In this document: positions 43,753 to 51,138 of the stretch, piece by piece | Layout of the letters: the number at the start of each line of letters is the position of its first letter | How positions within the stretch are numbered: the first letter of the stretch is position 1 | Source of the DNA: Microbacterium thalassium | GTDB lineage: Bacteria > Actinomycetota > Actinomycetes > Actinomycetales > Microbacteriaceae | Direction: 5' to 3' | Length of the DNA stretch: 64,000 nucleotides | NCBI RefSeq assembly: GCF_014208045.1 | Contig: NZ_JACHML010000001.1 | Span: 2,914,001 to 2,978,000 of the forward strand | Notes under the pieces: model-generated | Database searches by the model: none | What the model was told of the DNA's origin: nothing | The model's input: the letters and a program-made list of their open reading frames with translations, nothing else | Made by a program: the position numbers and the translations under genes

Positions 43753-44379
43753 TTACTCGGCGGCGGCCTCCTCGGCCTCCTCGGCGGGAGCCTCGGCCTC
43801 CTCGGCCTCCTCGGTCTCCTCCTCGACCGCGGCGGCGGCCGGGGTCGAGATGGCGACGACCAGCAGGTCGGCGTCGGCCAGGAGCGTCGCGCCCTTCGGG
43901 AGCGTCAGCTCGCCGGCGGTGATGTGGGCGCCCTCTTCGAGGCCCTCGACGTCGACCTCGATGTGCTCGGGGATGTGGGTCGCCTCGACCTCGAGCGAGA
44001 TCGTCGTGGCGTCCAGGTTCACGATCGTGCCGGCGAAGGGCTCGCCCACCACGGTCACGGGGACCTCGACGTGGACCTTCTCGCCCTTCTTGACCACGAG
44101 CAGGTCGATGTGCTCGATGACCTGGTGCACCGGGTCCTTCTGCACGTCCTTGACCAGCGCGAGCTGCTCCGCGCCGTCGATGTCGAGCTGGAGCAGCGCG
44201 TTCGCGCGACGGATCAGCAGCGCGGTCTGGTGACCGGGCAGCGCGATGTGCACCGGCTCGGTGCCGTGGCCGTAGATGACGGCAGGGATCTTGCCGGCGG
44301 CGCGGAGGCGTCGGGCGAAGCCCTTGCCGAAGCTGGTGCGCACCTCAGCGGTGACCTTGGTGTCGACGTCCTGAGACAT
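43753..44379 (-). CDS. rplY: Ribosomal protein L25 (Ctc type)
   Basis: A 208-aa 5S-rRNA-binding protein of the long TL5/Ctc type. The N-terminal RNA-binding domain has RTSFGKGFARRLRAAGKIPAVIYGHG and DVQKDPVHQVIEHIDLL. The C-terminal TL5 domain includes VPVTVVGEPFAGTIVN. An acidic tail rich in Glu and Ala (EEAEEAEAPAEEAEE) ends the protein. GGAG precedes the ATG. The nearest clear -10 element lies about 190 nt upstream, leaving a long structured leader. Confidence 0.97.
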   Translation of the reverse strand: MSQDVDTKVTAEVRTSFGKGFARRLRAAGKIPAVIYGHGTEPVHIALPGHQTALLIRRANALLQLDIDGAEQLALVKDVQKDPVHQVIEHIDLLVVKKGEKVHVEVPVTVVGEPFAGTIVNLDATTISLEVEATHIPEHIEVDVEGLEEGAHITAGELTLPKGATLLADADLLVVAISTPAAAAVEEETEEAEEAEAPAEEAEEAAAE

Positions 44380-44560
44380 GTTCTCTCCTCACGGGCGCGC
44401 GGGCCCGTATTTCCGACGGGCGCGGAGCCCGGATATTTGGGGTCTGGATTCGACTCGAACGCGAGCGCGTGAGGAAGCCTGGAGCCTGCACACCCTCGTC
44501 GATCACGGAGGCCGCTGCCGGCCCCCGGGCCGGCGCAGGGCATCCCTCGCCGAAGTACAG
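44380..44560 (-). other. Long structured leader of rplY
   Basis: About 180 nt separate the candidate rplY -10 element (TAGACT, 44567-44572) from the ATG. The stretch contains a perfect GCCGGCCC-CC-GGGCCGGC hairpin (44517-44534) and further GGGC/GCCC repeats near 44400-44435. No known riboswitch was recognised; autoregulation by L25 is possible. Confidence 0.4.
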
Positions 44561-44626
44561 TCGCTCAGTCTACCAGCCGGACCGCTACGATGAGGAACGC
44601 CCTGCAACCGCCGACGGAGGATCTCC

Positions 44627-44749
44627 ATGGAATACGGCTTCTTCTCGCACGTCCTGCTCTGGACGATCGGCGTCATCGCGGCGCTCGGCGTCGTCGGCAC
44701 GACGGTCGCGTTCTGGTCGATGGGCCGCCAGGCGTACCGCAAGGACTGA
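44627..44749 (+). CDS. 40-aa small membrane protein
   Basis: A short gene of 40 codons beginning MEYGFFSHVL and ending SMGRQAYRKD. A single membrane helix spans about residues 8-30, flanked by a basic tail. A strong GGAGG ribosome-binding site lies 6 nt upstream, a TACGAT -10 candidate lies at 44585, and a stem-loop (44762-44783) follows the stop, so it looks like a genuine transcription unit. I do not recognise a family. Confidence 0.75.
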   Translation: MEYGFFSHVLLWTIGVIAALGVVGTTVAFWSMGRQAYRKD

Positions 44750-44761
44750 CGCCTCCACTCC

Positions 44762-44783
44762 CCCGCCGCAACCTCACGGCGGG
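44762..44783 (+). terminator. Hairpin after the 40-aa protein gene
   Basis: CCCGCCG / CGGCGGG with an 8-nt loop, 12 nt after the stop codon. Confidence 0.5.
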
Positions 44784-44838
44784 CCCGAGCCGGTGTGAGC
44801 ACCCCGCCACATCGGCGTCACACGAACGCGCCAGACTC

Positions 44839-44844
44839 TAGGCT
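44839..44844 (+). promoter_or_regulatory. -10 element of gnd
   Basis: TAGGCT, 28 nt before the gnd GTG; an ACAGGAG ribosome-binding site lies between, so this gene has a normal short leader. Confidence 0.5.
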
Positions 44845-44872
44845 GGAAGCGATCGGATGACAGGAGTTCTAC

Positions 44873-46321
44873 GTGACCGAGGCAGCAGCGAACATCGGTG
44901 TGGTTGGTCTTGCGGTGATGGGGTCGAACCTCGCCCGCAACCTCGCCAGCCGTGAGGGCAACACCGTGGCGGTGCACAACCGCAGCCGTTCCAAGACGGA
45001 CGAGCTGGTGGCGGACCACCCCGAGGCGGGATTCATCCCGTCGTTCTCGTACGAGGAGTTCGCCGCGTCGCTGACGGTTCCCCGCACCGCGGTGATCATG
45101 GTCAAGGCGGGGCGCGCGACGGATGCCGTCATCGACGCGCTCGTCGAGGTCTTCGAGCCCGGCGACATCATCGTCGACGGCGGCAACTCGCTGTTCACCG
45201 ACACGATCCGCCGTGAGAAGGCGGTCCGCGAGACCGGCATCAACTTCGTGGGCATGGGCGTCTCGGGCGGCGAAGAGGGCGCGCTGCTCGGCCCGTCGCT
45301 CATGCCGGGCGGCTCGGACGCGTCGTGGGTGACCCTCGGGCCGATCCTGAAGTCCATCGCGGCGGTCGCCGAGGGCGAGCCGTGCGTGACGCACGTCGGC
45401 CACGACGGCGCCGGGCACTTCGTGAAGATGGTGCACAACGGCATCGAGTACGCCGACATGCAGCTGATCGCCGAGGCGTACGACCTGATCCGCCGCGGCA
45501 CCGGGAAGACCCCCGCCGAGATCGCGGACGTGTTCGCCGAGTGGAACACCGGCGAGCTGGAGTCCTACCTCATCGAGATCACCGCCGAGGTGCTGCGCCA
45601 GGTCGACGCCGAGACCGGTGAGCCGCTCGTCGACGTCATCCTCGACCAGGCCGGCGCCAAGGGCACCGGCGCGTGGACGGTGCAGACCGCGCTGTCGCTC
45701 GGCGTCCCCGTCTCGGGCATCGCCGAGGCGACCTTCGCACGGTCCCTGTCGTCGCACCCCGAGCAGCGCGCCGTGTCACGCGACCTCCCCGGTCCCGTCG
45801 AGGGCCTGAACGTCGAGGACGCGGATGCCTTCATCGAGCAGGTGCGCCTCGCGCTGTACGCGTCGAAGATCGTCGCCTACAGCCAGGGCTTCGACGAGAT
45901 CCGCGCGGGCGCGGCCGAGTACGGCTGGACGATCGACCTGGGTGCGGTGTCGAAGATCTGGCGGGGCGGATGCATCATCCGCGCGCAGTTCCTCAACCGC
46001 ATCGCCGACGCGTACGACGCCGAGCCGGGTTTGCCCGTCCTGCTGACCGCGCCCTACTTCGTCGAGGCCCTCGGACGCGCGCAGGAGGCGTGGCGCGCGA
46101 TCGTGCAGCAGTCCGCGGCCGCCGGCATCCCCGCGCCGGCGTTCTCGTCGTCGCTGGCGTACTACGACGGCCTGCGCGCCGAGCGCCTGCCCGCCGCCCT
46201 CATCCAGGGCCAGCGCGACTTCTTCGGCGCGCACACCTACAAGCGCATCGACAAGGACGGCACGTTCCACACGCTGTGGTCCGGCGACCGCACCGAGGTC
46301 GAGGCCGAAGACACGCACTGA
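44873..46321 (+). CDS. gnd: 6-phosphogluconate dehydrogenase (decarboxylating)
   Basis: A 482-aa oxidative pentose-phosphate enzyme making ribulose 5-phosphate, CO2 and NADPH. The cofactor motif is IGVVGLAVMGSNLARNLA followed by NRSRSKTDEL (Arg/Ser/Thr pattern expected for NADP). Other family blocks are IIVDGGNSLFTDT, GMGVSGGEEGALLGPSLMPGG, GAGHFVKMVHNGIEYADMQ (catalytic Lys) and the C-terminal AQRDFFGAHTYKRID. Full length. GTG 44873 has ACAGGAG. It ends at a very strong terminator. Confidence 0.98.
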   Translation: MTEAAANIGVVGLAVMGSNLARNLASREGNTVAVHNRSRSKTDELVADHPEAGFIPSFSYEEFAASLTVPRTAVIMVKAGRATDAVIDALVEVFEPGDIIVDGGNSLFTDTIRREKAVRETGINFVGMGVSGGEEGALLGPSLMPGGSDASWVTLGPILKSIAAVAEGEPCVTHVGHDGAGHFVKMVHNGIEYADMQLIAEAYDLIRRGTGKTPAEIADVFAEWNTGELESYLIEITAEVLRQVDAETGEPLVDVILDQAGAKGTGAWTVQTALSLGVPVSGIAEATFARSLSSHPEQRAVSRDLPGPVEGLNVEDADAFIEQVRLALYASKIVAYSQGFDEIRAGAAEYGWTIDLGAVSKIWRGGCIIRAQFLNRIADAYDAEPGLPVLLTAPYFVEALGRAQEAWRAIVQQSAAAGIPAPAFSSSLAYYDGLRAERLPAALIQGQRDFFGAHTYKRIDKDGTFHTLWSGDRTEVEAEDTH

Positions 46322-46349
46322 CGCGGCCGCGTGCGCAGACCGCGCACAG

Positions 46350-46404
46350 ACGCCGCGGCGCGGTATCCGGCCTTGCACGTCCGGATGCCGCGCCGCGGCG
46401 TTTC
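46350..46404. terminator. Strong terminator after gnd
   Basis: A 21-bp stem with one G-U pair (arms 46350-46370 and 46381-46401, outer sequence ACGCCGCGGCGCGG), a 10-nt loop and TTTCT after it. It also ends the convergent ABC ATPase gene. Confidence 0.85.
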
Positions 46405-46415
46405 TCGCGCCGGGC

Positions 46416-47138
46416 CTAAAGCTCGGTGACCACGCCCTTGGCCAGCCGCACGCGGCGGCCGGCGCGCTTGGCGACGGCCGAGTCGTGCGTGACGACGATC
46501 AGCGTGAGCCCCTCGGAGTTGAGCGACTCCAGCACCGCCAGGATCTCGTCGCGCATGCTCTCGTCGAGGTTTCCGGTGGGCTCGTCGGCCAGCAGCACGC
46601 GCGGGCGCTTGACGATGGCGCGGGCGATCGCGACGCGCTGCTGCTGACCGCCCGAGAGCTCGCTGGGGCGGTGATCGCCGCGGTCGGCGAGGCCGACGTG
46701 CGCGAGCGCCTCCGTGACGCGCTCGGCGCGTTCGGCCCGCGACAGGCCCAGCGGCTCGAGGGCCATGTCGACGTTCTCGTGGGCCGTGAGCGTGGGGATC
46801 AGGTTGAACCCCTGGAACACGAACCCGATCTCGTGGGCGCGCAGGCGCTGGAGGTCCGCGCCGGACGCCTTCGCGAGATCGTGGCCGGCGACCCGCACCT
46901 CGCCCGAGGTGGGCCGGTCGAGCGCGCCGAGCAGCTGCAGGAGCGTCGACTTGCCGCCCCCGGTCGGGCCCTGGATCGTGAGGAAGTCGCCGGGGCGGAT
47001 CTCGAGGTCGACCCCGGTGAGCGCCTTCACGACGCGGTTCTTCTGCTGGTAGGTGCGGGTGACGCCGGAGAGCCGGATGATCGGCTCGGGCGCATCCGTG
47101 GCCGCGTCCTCCACGGCCGGTTCGATGACGGTGGTCAT
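46416..47138 (-). CDS. ABC transporter ATP-binding protein (MacB/LolD type)
   Basis: A 240-aa ATPase. Walker A is GPTGGGKST, the Q loop is FVFQGFNLIP, the signature is LSGGQQQR, and Walker B is VLLADEPTGNLD. The sequence class (ADEPTGNLD, LIPTLTAHENV) is that of MacB/LolD/FtsE-like ATPases that work with FtsX-type permeases. The partner gene lies upstream on the same strand, with 52 bp between. ATP hydrolysis would drive mechanotransmission or export rather than classical uptake. Confidence 0.94.
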   Translation of the reverse strand: MTTVIEPAVEDAATDAPEPIIRLSGVTRTYQQKNRVVKALTGVDLEIRPGDFLTIQGPTGGGKSTLLQLLGALDRPTSGEVRVAGHDLAKASGADLQRLRAHEIGFVFQGFNLIPTLTAHENVDMALEPLGLSRAERAERVTEALAHVGLADRGDHRPSELSGGQQQRVAIARAIVKRPRVLLADEPTGNLDESMRDEILAVLESLNSEGLTLIVVTHDSAVAKRAGRRVRLAKGVVTEL

Positions 47139-47190
47139 GGCGTGTCCAATCGTGTCGATCTGTCGTTGTCGTTGTCGGTGTGGGAACGGG

Positions 47191-48666
47191 TCACGAGACC
47201 GAGCGCAGCGCCTCGGCCGGGGCGAGGCGCGCCGCGCGCCAGCCGCCGAACACGCCCGCGACCAGACCGCCCAGGACGGCGATGCCGACGGCGGCGGCGA
47301 CGACCGAGATCGTGATGGGCGCGTTCAGGACGATGTCCGCGGCGTCCGTCGCGAACTGGCTGCCGCCGAAGCCGCCCGGCATGCCCTGCCCGCCGGGGCC
47401 GGCCTGCGTCGTCGTGTCCGGAGCCGCCGAGATCGTCGGCGACACGATGTTGATCACCACGATGCCGGCGAGGCCCACGATCAGGCCGATCACTCCGCCG
47501 ATGAGTCCCTGCACCATCGACTCGCCGGCGACCTGACCCACCACGCGGCCGTTCTTCCAGCCGATCGCCTTGAGCGTGCCGAACTCGCGCGTGCGGCGCG
47601 TGACGCCCGAGATCGTGAACAGCACCGCGAGCACGAGCGCGACGGCCAGCACGATGATCGACAGCCACGTGCCGAGGTTCGTGATGAGCGACGAGGCGCT
47701 GGACAGCGATCCCGACACGGTCGAGGCGAGGTCCGACTGCGAGCTGACCTCGGCGTCGGGCAGCTCCGCCTGGATCGCGGCCTGCACGGCCTCGATGCTG
47801 TCGGCGGAGTCGGCCTGCACGTAGACGGTCGAGACGACGTCGCCGACCCCGGCGAGCTCCTGGGCGACGCCCAGGGGGATGTAGACGTCCGCCGCCGTGT
47901 CGGCGGTCGAGCTGGACGAGACGATGCCGACGACCTCGACATCGGTGCCGCCGACCTCGATGGTGTCGCCCACGGCGAGCTCCTCGGTCGAGGCGTAGGT
48001 GGCGTCGAGGACGGCGACGTACGAGCCCTCGTCCGAGGCGGTCAGCGCCGCGCCGTCGTCGAGCGTGACCGCCGACAGCGGGCCGACGCCGAGCGCGCCG
48101 AGGTCGACGCCGAGCACGCTGAAGGAGTCGAGGTCGAACGAGCCGCCGCCGAAGCCGCCGCCCTGCTCGCCGTCCGCCGGTGCGCCGCCCTCGGGCATCT
48201 GGCCGCCCTCGGCCGCGCTCCCGTCGGCGTCGGTCGGTCGCTCGGGCAGCTCTCCCGAGAAGGTGGAGTTGGTCAGGCTCAGCGCGCCGGCCGCGGCCGC
48301 GACGCCGTCGACGCCGGCGACCGTCTCCACGGTCGTCCCCTCGAGCGTCGCGCGCATGCGCTCGGTCTGCAGCTGCGACTGGCTGAGCGAGGTCGTCCCC
48401 TCGTCGTCGGTCGAGCCGCCCTCCTCGTCGAACTCGAAGCTGGGACCGCCGCCGCCTTCGCCCGGCTCGGCGGCGGCGCCGGTGACGGTCAGATCGGTGC
48501 CGACGCCGTACACCGACTCCAGGGCCTGGGCCTGCGCGTCGCGCACGCCCGCGGACAGCGAGTTCACGATGATCACGAGGGCGATCGCGAGCGCGAGGCC
48601 CGCCGCGACGATGATCGTCTGTTTCTTGCGACCGGCCAGTTCCCGCCGCAGATAGGTCCAGTACAT
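47191..48666 (-). CDS. FtsX/MacB-type ABC transporter permease with Gly/Asp-rich insert
   Basis: A 491-aa permease with one N-terminal helix (about 17-37), a large external domain (about 40-335) and three C-terminal helices (about 343-370, 395-420, 450-475). The FtsX signature RTREFGTLKAIGWKNGRVVGQ lies in the loop after helix 2. The external domain contains low-complexity stretches rich in Gly, Glu, Asp and Ser, and another GPGGQGMPGGFGG stretch lies before the last helix. The ATG is preceded by AGGAGG. It faces a two-component system across 166 bp. Confidence 0.9.
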   Translation of the reverse strand: MYWTYLRRELAGRKKQTIIVAAGLALAIALVIIVNSLSAGVRDAQAQALESVYGVGTDLTVTGAAAEPGEGGGGPSFEFDEEGGSTDDEGTTSLSQSQLQTERMRATLEGTTVETVAGVDGVAAAAGALSLTNSTFSGELPERPTDADGSAAEGGQMPEGGAPADGEQGGGFGGGSFDLDSFSVLGVDLGALGVGPLSAVTLDDGAALTASDEGSYVAVLDATYASTEELAVGDTIEVGGTDVEVVGIVSSSSTADTAADVYIPLGVAQELAGVGDVVSTVYVQADSADSIEAVQAAIQAELPDAEVSSQSDLASTVSGSLSSASSLITNLGTWLSIIVLAVALVLAVLFTISGVTRRTREFGTLKAIGWKNGRVVGQVAGESMVQGLIGGVIGLIVGLAGIVVINIVSPTISAAPDTTTQAGPGGQGMPGGFGGSQFATDAADIVLNAPITISVVAAAVGIAVLGGLVAGVFGGWRAARLAPAEALRSVS

Positions 48667-48791
48667 GGGTCTCCTCCTGACAGGCCCGGGTCGGCCCGTC
48701 TCCGCGAGAAGGCTAGGAACCGCGATCAAGCGCGAAGAATGAGCACGCTATGAATCGGTGATGAGCGGCGCGGAGGCTTTCACAGCAGGTG

Positions 48792-48820
48792 CATAGGCTG
48801 CGCCATAGGAAAGGCATAGG
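48792..48820. promoter_or_regulatory. Three phased CATAGG repeats (probable response-regulator site)
   Basis: CATAGG occurs at 48792, 48804 and 48815, spaced 12 and 11 bp, in the promoter of the response-regulator gene. A reverse copy (CTATG, 48750) lies on the other side, towards the divergent ABC operon. Confidence 0.6.
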
Positions 48821-48832
48821 AAGGGGTGGACA

Positions 48833-49576
48833 ATGGGAGCCATGACCGCAGCCAACACGCTTCCCGACCTGACGCGCCTGGACGGGACCCCGCCCCGGGT
48901 CCTCGTCGTCGACGACGAGCAGATGCTCACCGACCTGCTGTCGATGGCGCTGCGCATGGAGGGCTGGCAGGTGCGCACCGCCGCCTCGGGCTTCGAGGCG
49001 CTGCAGGCCGCACGCGAGTTCGCGCCCGACGCGCTCGTGCTCGACATCATGATGCCGGACCTCGACGGCATGGCCGTGCTGCAGCGCCTGCGTCAGGCGG
49101 GCGACGACGTGCCCGTGCTGTTCCTCACGGCGAAGGACTCGGTCGGCGACCGCGTGGCGGGCCTGACGGCCGGCGGCGACGACTACGTCACCAAGCCCTT
49201 CAGCCTCGAGGAGGTCGTCGCACGGCTGAGGGGCCTCATGCGGCGTTCGGGCACGGCGCAGGTCTCCGGCGCCGAGCCGATCCTGCGGGTGGGCGACCTG
49301 TCGCTCAACGAGGACAGCCACGAGGTCGAGCGCGCGGGAGACCAGATCGAACTGACCGCGACCGAATTCGAGCTGCTGCGCTTCCTGATGCGCAACCAGC
49401 GCCGCGTGGTGTCGAAGGCGCAGATCCTCGACCGCGTGTGGAACTACGACTTCGGCGGACGCTCGAGCGTCGTCGAGCTGTACATCTCGTACCTGCGCAA
49501 GAAGATCGACGCCGGCCGCGAGCCGCTCATCCAGACGGTGCGCGGCGTCGGGTACATGATCAAGGCGCCCCAGTGA
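48833..49576 (+). CDS. OmpR-family response regulator
   Basis: A 247-aa regulator. The receiver domain (about 22-135) has acidic residues 27-28, phosphoacceptor Asp71 (LVLDIMMPDLDG), Thr99 and Lys121 (VTKPFSLEEV). The C-terminal winged helix has LTATEFELLRFLMRNQRRVVSK and ends VRGVGYMIKAP. It resembles TcrX/PrrA-like actinobacterial regulators. ATG 48833 is used; ATG 48842 is possible. The kinase gene overlaps its stop. The divergent ABC operon is the likely target. Confidence 0.95.
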   Translation: MGAMTAANTLPDLTRLDGTPPRVLVVDDEQMLTDLLSMALRMEGWQVRTAASGFEALQAAREFAPDALVLDIMMPDLDGMAVLQRLRQAGDDVPVLFLTAKDSVGDRVAGLTAGGDDYVTKPFSLEEVVARLRGLMRRSGTAQVSGAEPILRVGDLSLNEDSHEVERAGDQIELTATEFELLRFLMRNQRRVVSKAQILDRVWNYDFGGRSSVVELYISYLRKKIDAGREPLIQTVRGVGYMIKAPQ

Positions 49577-51138
49577 CCGAAGCCGCCGGGGCCGATCCGG
49601 CGCCGGCCGCCGGCGCCGCGCCGAGGCGCACGCGGTGGAGCCTGCAGTCTCGGCTCATGGTGACCGTCATCGGCATGGTCGCCCTCATCCTCACGCTCGT
49701 CGCCGTCGCCACCAGCGCGCTGCTGGGGAACATCCTCGACACCAACCTCAACGCCCGCCTCGTGTCCGCGGGCAGTTCGCTGCGCGGCGGCCCGACCGCC
49801 GCCGACGTGCTCGACGCCGGCCGGCAGCCGCAGGGGTTCCTGTTCGTCATGCAGAACAGCGAGGGGCTCTCGGGGGCGTACGTCGACAGCGCCGAGGCGG
49901 TCGTGACGCTCAGCGAGGACCAGCTCGAGGAGCTCGTCGCGCAGATCGACCACCCGGGCACCGCGACCGTCGAGGTCGACGGCCTGGGACGCTATCGCGT
50001 GATCGTCGACACCTCCCCCGGCGGCAACGCCGCGCTCGTGGGACTGCCGACCAGCGAGGTCAGCTCGACGCTCGGCCAGATCCTGACCACCGTCGCCCTC
50101 GTCACGACGGGTGGACTGCTCCTACTCGGCATCGCGATCGCGCTGGTGATCCGCGCGAGCCTGCGCCCGCTGCGCTCGGTCGCCGACACGGCGACGCGCG
50201 TCGCCCGGATGCCGATGGCCGAGGGCGACGTCACGATCAGCGAGCGGGTGCCCGACGCCTACACCGACGACCGCACCGAGATCGGGCAGGTGGGCTCGGC
50301 GCTGAACACGCTGCTCGACCATGTCGACGAGTCGCTGTCGGCCCGCCAGCGCAACGAAGAGCTCATGCGCCGCTTCGTCGCCGACGCGAGCCACGAGCTG
50401 CGCACACCGCTGGCGTCCATCCGCGGGTACTCCGAGCTGTCCCTCCGGGCGCTCCAGCGCGGCGCGACCCCCGAAGTCGCCGAGACCACCGAATCGGCGC
50501 TCGAGCGCATCCAGACCCAATCGCTGCGGATGACGACCCTCGTGGAGGATCTGCTGCTGCTGGCGCGGCTGGACGAGGGCCAGGAGCTCGTGTTCGGCAG
50601 CGTCGACCTGACCGCCCTGGCCGTGGAGACCGTCGCCGACGCCCAGGTGGCCGGGCCCGGGCATCGCTGGCACCTCGACGTCGAAGATCACCCCGTCGTG
50701 GTCGCCGGCGACGCCGCACGGCTGCACCAGGTGGTCGCGAACCTCCTCGCGAACGCCCGCACGCACACGCCCGAGGGCACGACGGTCACCGTGAGCGTGC
50801 ACCGCGACGGCCATGACGCGGTGATCGCGGTCCACGACGACGGTCCGGGCATCGACGAGGCGATCAAGGACGACCTGTTCGTGCGGTTCACCCGCGCCGA
50901 CCGGTCGCGCGCCCGCAAGACCGGCGGAACGGGACTCGGGCTCTCGATCGCGCGTGCCATCGCCGAAGCGCATGGCGGGACGATCACGGCCGAGAGCGAG
51001 CCGGGCGACACCACCTTCACGGTGCGCCTGCCGGCGCGGCCCGCTGATCCCGCGGCGGCGACGAGCACGCCGGAGGCCCCCGCGGTCGAGCCGGAGGCCG
51101 AGGCGGTCGACACGGCAGCCGACGAGAGCGCTCAGTAG
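49573..51138 (+). CDS. Sensor histidine kinase
   Basis: A 521-aa membrane kinase paired with the regulator before it (GTGA overlap). It has two membrane helices (about 29-52 and 172-194) bounding a 120-residue external sensor domain, a HAMP linker (about 195-255), the phosphoacceptor His274 in ADASHELRTPL, N box ANLLANARTHTP, and ATP motifs DDGPGID and GGTGLGLSIA. A Pro/Ala/Glu-rich tail (about 480-521) follows. The stop overlaps the convergent flavoprotein gene by 7 bp. Confidence 0.95.
   Translation: MTEAAGADPAPAAGAAPRRTRWSLQSRLMVTVIGMVALILTLVAVATSALLGNILDTNLNARLVSAGSSLRGGPTAADVLDAGRQPQGFLFVMQNSEGLSGAYVDSAEAVVTLSEDQLEELVAQIDHPGTATVEVDGLGRYRVIVDTSPGGNAALVGLPTSEVSSTLGQILTTVALVTTGGLLLLGIAIALVIRASLRPLRSVADTATRVARMPMAEGDVTISERVPDAYTDDRTEIGQVGSALNTLLDHVDESLSARQRNEELMRRFVADASHELRTPLASIRGYSELSLRALQRGATPEVAETTESALERIQTQSLRMTTLVEDLLLLARLDEGQELVFGSVDLTALAVETVADAQVAGPGHRWHLDVEDHPVVVAGDAARLHQVVANLLANARTHTPEGTTVTVSVHRDGHDAVIAVHDDGPGIDEAIKDDLFVRFTRADRSRARKTGGTGLGLSIARAIAEAHGGTITAESEPGDTTFTVRLPARPADPAAATSTPEAPAVEPEAEAVDTAADESAQ

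Noticed and set aside
47139..47190. Short GTTGTC-like repeats between the ABC permease and ATPase genes
   Set aside because: Only three imperfect hexamers in a 52-bp gap; more likely simple sequence than a regulatory element.
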